From G965279355 sp965279355 (GTDB taxonomy: Bacteria > Pseudomonadota > Alphaproteobacteria > CACIAM-22H2), in the NCBI GenBank assembly GCA_965279355.1, contig OZ257155.1:62001-126000 (forward strand): DNA of 64,000 nucleotides. The letters run 5' to 3'. Made by a program: the position numbers and the translations under genes. The notes below the pieces were generated by a model. The model was not told the origin of the DNA and did no database searches. It worked only from the letters and a program-made list of their open reading frames with translations. The number at the start of each line of letters is the position of its first letter. Position 1 is the first letter of the stretch. This document shows positions 58,983 through 64,000 of the stretch, piece after piece.

Positions 58983-59843
58983 TTAAAGGGGCGCCCCAGC
59001 CCATTTAAACGGCGTGAGGGCTACTTGAGCCGCCAAAATTGGATACATGCTCATCTTTTTTAGATCATCCAGCGTCGCAGAAATTCGGAGTGTGCGATCT
59101 AAGACAGGGGCTGAGCATTCCCCTGAGGGGGCACAACAATACTGCCGCGACAACGCTAGGTGGATGATCTCAATGACATCTTTCCCGCATGCAATCTCTA
59201 GCGGATTGACCCCTTGTAGAATTTGTCTCAGAGCTTGAGCGACAACCAAGTGATCCCCCATATTTACCTCAGAGCGAGCAGACACCTTGCGGATCATCTC
59301 AGGTATATCGACGGTCATTGTTTTGGCTTCAATGAAGGATGACATATCAAGGTTATCAAAATCGAGCGGGAGCTTCTCAGAGAAGCCGTACTTGCGTAAT
59401 GCGCCGACCCACGCCGCCGCGTCAATAATGGAATCAATTGCAGCTTTGACTACGGCCCTAGTCCCCTTATCCTTTAGATACTCTTCTAAAATACGTTCAA
59501 ATAAGCGTCCTGACAGAAGGTGCATTTCAACATCGTATAAATCTGAGACAAGAAGATGCACGTCATATCGTGTAGCGTGGGCAAGCTGATCGTTATCTCG
59601 ATCTCGGATAAAAATAGTTCCGCTGTCCATCCCTTTTGCGGGAGCCAGGGAAAATACCGCCATTAGTCGTTCTTTACCGTCGCAAGAAACGAAATTAGAT
59701 CTCGGCAAGGCAAAGACTTGTGAATATAGAGCTATGTCTTTGCCTCCCTCCACGATCAAAAATATCTCTTTTCGACCACTGCGCATCGTAATTAGCTGCG
59801 ATGCTACATTTGCCGGAGATAGATGCTTCAATACAGAATTCAT
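58983..59843 (-). CDS. DUF4435 TOPRIM-like protein (AriB-type)
   Basis: 286 aa. TOPRIM motifs are IFLIVEGGKDIALY (catalytic-type E32) and IFIRDRDND (D81, D83), followed by DLYDVEMHLLSG. DUF4435 proteins next to an ABC-type ATPase are the AriB nucleases of PARIS defence, where they are released when phage proteins trigger AriA and act as toxic tRNA nucleases. Its ATG overlaps the ATPase stop by 4 bp. Base composition is AT-richer than the flanks. Confidence 0.82.
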   Translation of the reverse strand: MNSVLKHLSPANVASQLITMRSGRKEIFLIVEGGKDIALYSQVFALPRSNFVSCDGKERLMAVFSLAPAKGMDSGTIFIRDRDNDQLAHATRYDVHLLVSDLYDVEMHLLSGRLFERILEEYLKDKGTRAVVKAAIDSIIDAAAWVGALRKYGFSEKLPLDFDNLDMSSFIEAKTMTVDIPEMIRKVSARSEVNMGDHLVVAQALRQILQGVNPLEIACGKDVIEIIHLALSRQYCCAPSGECSAPVLDRTLRISATLDDLKKMSMYPILAAQVALTPFKWAGAPL

Positions 59844-61231
59844 TGCGCTTGATCCGCTAGATCAACAATGAACTCTTCCATTCCCTGAATGACCTGTGGC
59901 GAATGAGTCGCAACAATCGCCTGAAATCTATTCGCGCCTTGGATGCTTCGAAGATCGGACATAAATTCAAGCTGCCAAAGAACGTGTAACGAAATCTCAG
60001 GTTCGTCGATTAATACAAGAGAGTCTTTGGGCGTCTCAAAAATCAATTTGAACAGCATAATGAATTCATGCTTTTCGCCCGAACTGAGACCCTGTAACGG
60101 GACGCTCTTGTCGCCTCGCTGAATTGCGGCACCTTTCTCTCGATTGATGGATAGCTCTTTAGGCCGAAGCTTCTTGGTGAGCAATTCTCGAAAGACAGAG
60201 ATTTTCGGGAAGATGTCATCAAACGTGTCGAGCTTTCGATTTGAATCTTCGACATAAATCTCTAAAGCGTCCGCAACAGTGTCGAGGTATTCGTCCTTTG
60301 GAGGGACTAAGGGTTCAGAGGTTTCAACAAGAATTCCGGCATCAGTAAGAGCTTTTCGCCGTTCTTCGACAGAGTTTAATGAAGTGCGCAAAGTTGAATG
60401 TACTCTCGGCCCTGGAATTGCGGCACGAGCTATAAGTCTATTAGGAAATGATCGATCAAGGCCCTGCGATATAGCTGCGTAATTTGAGTACGTTGCCTGC
60501 AGGAGCGCCGCTAATTGCTGAGCTTGTCGTAAAATCTCTTCAGCTGGCGCAGATTGGGTGCCGTCGGCAGCAGCGGCGCGAGTGAATAGAAGTCTCTGGG
60601 TTTCAATAAAAACACAGCGGCGTTTTGCGGCCATTCCTGAAAACAGAACCGCTTCATGAGCACCGAGAAGTTTTATAAAGCGTTCATCGTTTACCAGGAT
60701 GTGTCGATAACGCTCCACGACCTCCTGTGTAGTCATGATTTCCCGCGCCCTCATTTCGACGAAGGTATCGAAAGTCTGGCGGGAAATCGGAAGCGTCCGC
60801 TCTAATGCGCTCTCCAACAAATCAGGCGGTAATGTTGCCAAGTCACCAAATGCGGCGCGGTCTTGCTCAATACCTGCCTTGTCAAAAATCCGTGCTTTCA
60901 CCCACTCGGTCGGCCGATCAAATCTTCTGCGGTGCGTGCGGCTATCACGAGCCACCTCTCGCAGCGTATCACGCTCTTCAATTGATTTTTCGAATAGCCA
61001 TCTGGTGCCGTCTTCGAAAAATACTTCTAAGGATTTAAAGCTATGCTTGACTGCTTCATCAGTTCGAAATTGAAGGCAACAATTTAGAAGCGAAAGTAAG
61101 GCGGTTTTCCCGTATCCGTTTGGTGCAATCAGAATTACGACATCGCCTGCGCTAGGAAATTTAACTTCGTAATTGAACATCTCCTGTAGGCCCGTAACTT
61201 TGACGGCCTTCAAACGCGAAATCTCAACCAT
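59840..61231 (-). CDS. ABC-type AAA ATPase (AriA-type)
   Basis: 463 aa. Walker A APNGYGKT (36-43), ABC signature LSSGEKHEF (382-390), Walker B LVLIDEPE (405-412) and switch His in ATHSPQ (443). The middle is helical, as in AAA_15/OLD-type ATPases. Paired with the DUF4435 gene it matches PARIS AriA, which senses phage anti-restriction proteins. The upstream 288 bp (61232-61519) hold its promoter and the cox terminator, with no other gene seen. Confidence 0.85.
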   Translation of the reverse strand: MVEISRLKAVKVTGLQEMFNYEVKFPSAGDVVILIAPNGYGKTALLSLLNCCLQFRTDEAVKHSFKSLEVFFEDGTRWLFEKSIEERDTLREVARDSRTHRRRFDRPTEWVKARIFDKAGIEQDRAAFGDLATLPPDLLESALERTLPISRQTFDTFVEMRAREIMTTQEVVERYRHILVNDERFIKLLGAHEAVLFSGMAAKRRCVFIETQRLLFTRAAAADGTQSAPAEEILRQAQQLAALLQATYSNYAAISQGLDRSFPNRLIARAAIPGPRVHSTLRTSLNSVEERRKALTDAGILVETSEPLVPPKDEYLDTVADALEIYVEDSNRKLDTFDDIFPKISVFRELLTKKLRPKELSINREKGAAIQRGDKSVPLQGLSSGEKHEFIMLFKLIFETPKDSLVLIDEPEISLHVLWQLEFMSDLRSIQGANRFQAIVATHSPQVIQGMEEFIVDLADQAQ

Positions 61232-61461
61232 TTCCGCCTCTGCTCGTTAATTTTATTGTTAGGAACCGAAGAGTTCGTCGAAATACCGAGAGCATTCCGT
61301 GCTATGTCTGCCATTCTACGTTGTATGTGGGTGTCCGTCTATTGCGAGCGACCAGGAGCGGCCTTCATTTGCCGGCCAAAAACACAGGAAGATTTGTAGG
61401 AAATTCTGGCCGCTTTAGTTAATGACGGCTCGATGTCGCTTAAGTTGAATCAAACACAAAC

Positions 61462-61489
61462 AAAAAAGCCCGGGCTCTCACCCGGGCTT
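61462..61489 (-). terminator. Terminator of the cox genes
   Basis: Stem AAGCCCGGG / CCCGGGCTT (61466-61474, 61481-61489); on the minus strand it is followed by TTTTTT. Confidence 0.9.
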
Positions 61490-61519
61490 CTTCATTTCTG
61501 CAACTCTGTCAGCTCGATC

Positions 61520-62314
61520 TCACCCCGCAGCGGCAACCGCCCGCTTCGCCATCACCGTCACCAGGTGCGCGCGATATTCGGCGCTGGCGTGGATGTCGGT
61601 GTTCAGGCCGTCCTGCTTCTGCTTGATGCCGGCGACCGCGTCGGGCGACCAGCTCTTGGTCAGGGCGGCTTCCATGTCCTTCTGGCGGAACACGGCCGGG
61701 CCGGCGCCGGTCACGGCAACGCGGGCGCCCGCCTTGGTCTTGGCGACGAACACGCCGACCATCGCGTAGCGCGAGGCGGGGTTGGGGAACTTCATGTAGG
61801 CGGCCTTCTCCGGCACCGGGAAGGAGACGGAGGTGACGATCTCGCCGGGCTGCAGCGCGGTCTCGAACATGCCCTTGAAGAAATCGTCGGCCTTGATCTC
61901 GCGCTTGTCGGTTTTCACCGTCGCGCCGAGGGCCACCAGCGCCGAGGGATAGTCGGCGGCCGGGTCGTTGTTGGAGATCGAGCCGCCGATGGTGCCGCGG
62001 TTGCGCACGGCGGGGTCGCCGATATGCGCGGCGAGCTCGGCCAGCGCCGGGATCGCCTTCTTCACGTCGGCGGACTTGGCGACGTCGACATGGCGGGTCA
62101 TGGCGCCGATGGTCACGGTGTCGCCCGAAACCTTGATGCCGGCGAGATCGGCGATGCCGTTGAGGTCGATCAGCGCCGACGGCTTGGCGAGGCGCTGCTT
62201 GAGGGTCGGGATCAGGGTCATGCCGCCGGCGACGAGCTTGGCGTCGTCGTCACCCTTGAGCTTGGTGGCGGCGTCGGCAACCGAGGCGGCTTTCTGATAG
62301 GCGAAATCGTACAT
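61520..62314 (-). CDS. coxM: CO-dehydrogenase/xanthine-dehydrogenase-type FAD subunit
   Basis: 264-aa medium subunit of a molybdenum hydroxylase. FAD motifs are KLVAGGMTLIPTLKQRL and TIGGSISNNDPAADYPSAL, as in CoxM. It would carry electrons from the [2Fe-2S] subunit to the acceptor. A terminator follows its stop, so no coxL is transcribed downstream. The enzyme class (CO or another substrate) cannot be set without the large subunit. Confidence 0.92.
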   Translation of the reverse strand: MYDFAYQKAASVADAATKLKGDDDAKLVAGGMTLIPTLKQRLAKPSALIDLNGIADLAGIKVSGDTVTIGAMTRHVDVAKSADVKKAIPALAELAAHIGDPAVRNRGTIGGSISNNDPAADYPSALVALGATVKTDKREIKADDFFKGMFETALQPGEIVTSVSFPVPEKAAYMKFPNPASRYAMVGVFVAKTKAGARVAVTGAGPAVFRQKDMEAALTKSWSPDAVAGIKQKQDGLNTDIHASAEYRAHLVTVMAKRAVAAAG

Positions 62315-62368
62315 CTTTTTAGTCTCCCAAAACTTGCGATCGTGAAGCTTGCGGGCGGGGGCGCGTGA

Positions 62369-62842
<474 letters not shown>

Positions 62843-62957
62843 TGGTCCCCCAAGGAACTTCGGTGTTGTGTTCGCCCGGTTGTCATCGGGCGTTGATTTG
62901 ATTGGGCGGCAGTTTCTGTCCCGGCCCGTGATCCGTCAAGGCGCTTGGCGCGCTATT

Positions 62958-63101
62958 TTACCTACTTGTAAACCACCAGAGAAGCCCGCCCACGATCACG
63001 ATCAGCGCCGGCACCCAGACCACCGGCTTCAGGCCTTCGGAGGGGGCTGCTGGAGCGGGGGGCTGGTTCGCCGCTGGGGCGGGTGCAGTTTCTGGAATCA
63101 T
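62958..63101 (-). CDS. Small single-pass membrane protein
   Basis: 47 aa on the minus strand: MIPETAPAPAANQPPAPAAP, then a helix VVWVPALIVIVGGLLWWF and a short basic end TSR. The Pro/Ala-rich head and one hydrophobic segment suggest a tail-anchored peptide. It lies between coxG and coxS in the same direction. CoxG is a membrane-recruiting factor, so this may be its anchor. No clear ribosome site, so moderate certainty. Confidence 0.55.
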   Translation of the reverse strand: MIPETAPAPAANQPPAPAAPSEGLKPVVWVPALIVIVGGLLWWFTSR

Positions 63102-63143
63102 GGGTAATGTGAGCGAACTGAGCGAACTCGGGTTGAGCCGGGC

Positions 63144-63602
63144 TCAGGCCGCCGGGGTGTTGGCGGTGGTAACGGCGGCGGCGAACTTGCCGAAGAACTG
63201 CTCCGCCAGCTTGCGGGCCGTCGCATCGACCAGGCGCGCGCCGAGCTGGGCAATCTTGCCGCCGACCTGGGCCGCCGCGGTGTAGGTCAGCACCGTGTCG
63301 GCGCCGTCCTGGACCAGCTTCACATCGGCCGTGCCCTTGCCGAATCCGGCAATGCCGCCCGAGCCTTCGCCGGTGATCTTGTAGCTGTTGGGCGGGTCGA
63401 GGTCGCTGAGGGTGCCCTTGCCGGCGAACTTCGCCTTCATCGGGCCGATGGCCAGCACGATATTGGCCTTGAACTCGGTGTCGGACAGCTTTTCCACGGA
63501 TTCACAGCCGGGGATGCACTGCTTGAGGATTTCGGGGTCGTTGAGCGCCTGCCACACGATTTCACGGGAGGCGGGAATCCGGTATTCGCCAGTCAGATCC
63601 AT
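63144..63602 (-). CDS. coxG: CoxG-like SRPBCC protein
   Basis: 152 aa, START/SRPBCC fold of the CO-dehydrogenase subunit G type: ASREIVWQALNDPEILKQCIPGCE, VLAIGPMKAKFAGKGTLSD and a C-terminal helix DATARKLAEQFFGKFAAAV. CoxG recruits CO dehydrogenase to the membrane. It is first in the minus-strand cox group. Confidence 0.9.
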   Translation of the reverse strand: MDLTGEYRIPASREIVWQALNDPEILKQCIPGCESVEKLSDTEFKANIVLAIGPMKAKFAGKGTLSDLDPPNSYKITGEGSGGIAGFGKGTADVKLVQDGADTVLTYTAAAQVGGKIAQLGARLVDATARKLAEQFFGKFAAAVTTANTPAA

Positions 63603-63794
63603 GGGTCGTCCAAGGGTTAATGGGGAAGGCGCAACCTACGCCAGACGGGGCGGGGGAGCAACCGGACTTATAAGCCGGTTTTATCCAGCCAAATCCGATA
63701 GATCGCGGGCGATCCGCAGGCGTCTCAACATCGGGTTAACCACACCCGCAGGTTACCGCTGACGGCCTCCCGCAAGGGTTGTAGTATAGAGGCG

Positions 63795-63860
63795 ATCCGG
63801 TTCACGGGGCCGGATCCCGCCAGAAGGGCGGGGTTGCGAATTCCGGGGCGAATACCCCGG
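63795..63860 (+). promoter_or_regulatory. Three consecutive leader hairpins
   Basis: Stems ATCCGG/CCGGAT (63795-63815), CCCGCC/GGCGGG (63816-63832) and CCGGGG/CCCCGG (63843-63860) follow each other directly and end a few bases before a ribosome-site-like CGGGGA. This is a structured 5' leader of unknown type. The rest of 63603-63874 shows no gene. Confidence 0.45.
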
Positions 63861-63874
63861 CGGGGACATTGGCT

Positions 63875-64000
63875 GTGTCGACACCCAATTCAAACAGCGT
63901 GACGGCGATCGTCGCCGCCGTGCCGGCAGGCACGACGGGCACGCTGATCGGTGGCGGAAAATGGGGACCCGGCGGCGTCGGGACCGGGACGGCGCTCGAC
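63875..64000 (+). CDS. Start of a probable secreted calcium-binding/matrixin-type protein (partial)
   Basis: From GTG 63875 the frame is open to the window edge: MSTPNSNSVTAIVAAVPAGT onward, then GGGKWGPGGVGTGTALD. The WGPGGVGTG segment resembles N-termini of serralysin/matrixin-like alphaproteobacterial proteins, from memory and on little sequence. CGGGGA lies about 9 nt before GTG. Confidence 0.42.
   Translation, partial: MSTPNSNSVTAIVAAVPAGTTGTLIGGGKWGPGGVGTGTALD

Overview
The window reads as chromosome of a GC-rich alphaproteobacterium, probably in or near Rhodospirillales. This is inferred from a tRNA-Glu of alphaproteobacterial type, many Bug/TctC binding proteins, EcfG-like stress promoters, CO-dehydrogenase-type (cox) genes, and small DUF4168, DUF1059, YciI and BON proteins. 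No CRISPR array, rRNA operon, transposase or integrase was seen.

Region 1 (1-20.4 kb) is a catabolic island for an unidentified, probably aromatic or heteroaromatic acid. It holds a Rieske ring-hydroxylating oxygenase (alpha and beta but no reductase), acyl-CoA dehydrogenase, amidohydrolase/decarboxylase, SDR, MaoC hydratase, two TauD/TfdA dioxygenases, zinc-type and quinone-type oxidoreductases, two MetE-like proteins, a MarR regulator and three binding proteins. A 20-bp inverted repeat, TGTC(C/A)-N10-(G/T)GACA, recurs five times. Each copy lies 66-98 bp before the start of a transcription unit, so the island looks like one regulon. Several enzymes lack the usual catalytic residues of their families. 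The island ends at the 3' side of tRNA-Glu.

Region 2 (20.9-29.6 kb) is a molybdenum-hydroxylase maturation operon on the minus strand: coxD-like MoxR ATPase, coxE-like VWA protein, split XdhC, a MoeA/MobA fusion, a cysteine desulfurase and a SufU scaffold. It ends in a membrane adenylate cyclase carrying a ferredoxin domain. Nearly every junction is a 4-bp stop/start overlap. The matching coxG, coxS and coxM genes are at 61.5-63.6 kb, but no coxL is in the window.

Region 3 (29.6-46 kb) is mixed metabolism and transport: a lipoprotein esterase, amidohydrolases, a third TauD-type dioxygenase, stress lipoproteins with EcfG-like promoters, five TctC proteins, an SMP-30 lactonase, an MFS exporter, a DoxX protein and a PAS protein.

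Region 4 (46-57.7 kb) has sthA and then an accessory stretch: a 112-bp palindrome-ended repeat, three paralogous ~61-aa proteins, and a three-gene exported set (lipoprotein, CxxC protein, caspase-like protein). It ends with the 3' stub of a lost tctC gene.

Region 5 (57.8-61.2 kb) is visibly AT-richer and carries a PARIS-like defence pair (AriA-type ATPase, AriB-type DUF4435 TOPRIM protein) plus a DUF3883 nuclease-like protein. The window closes with cox genes and the beginning of a probable secreted protein. Coordinates come directly from the sequence. Family names are from motif recognition without database searches.
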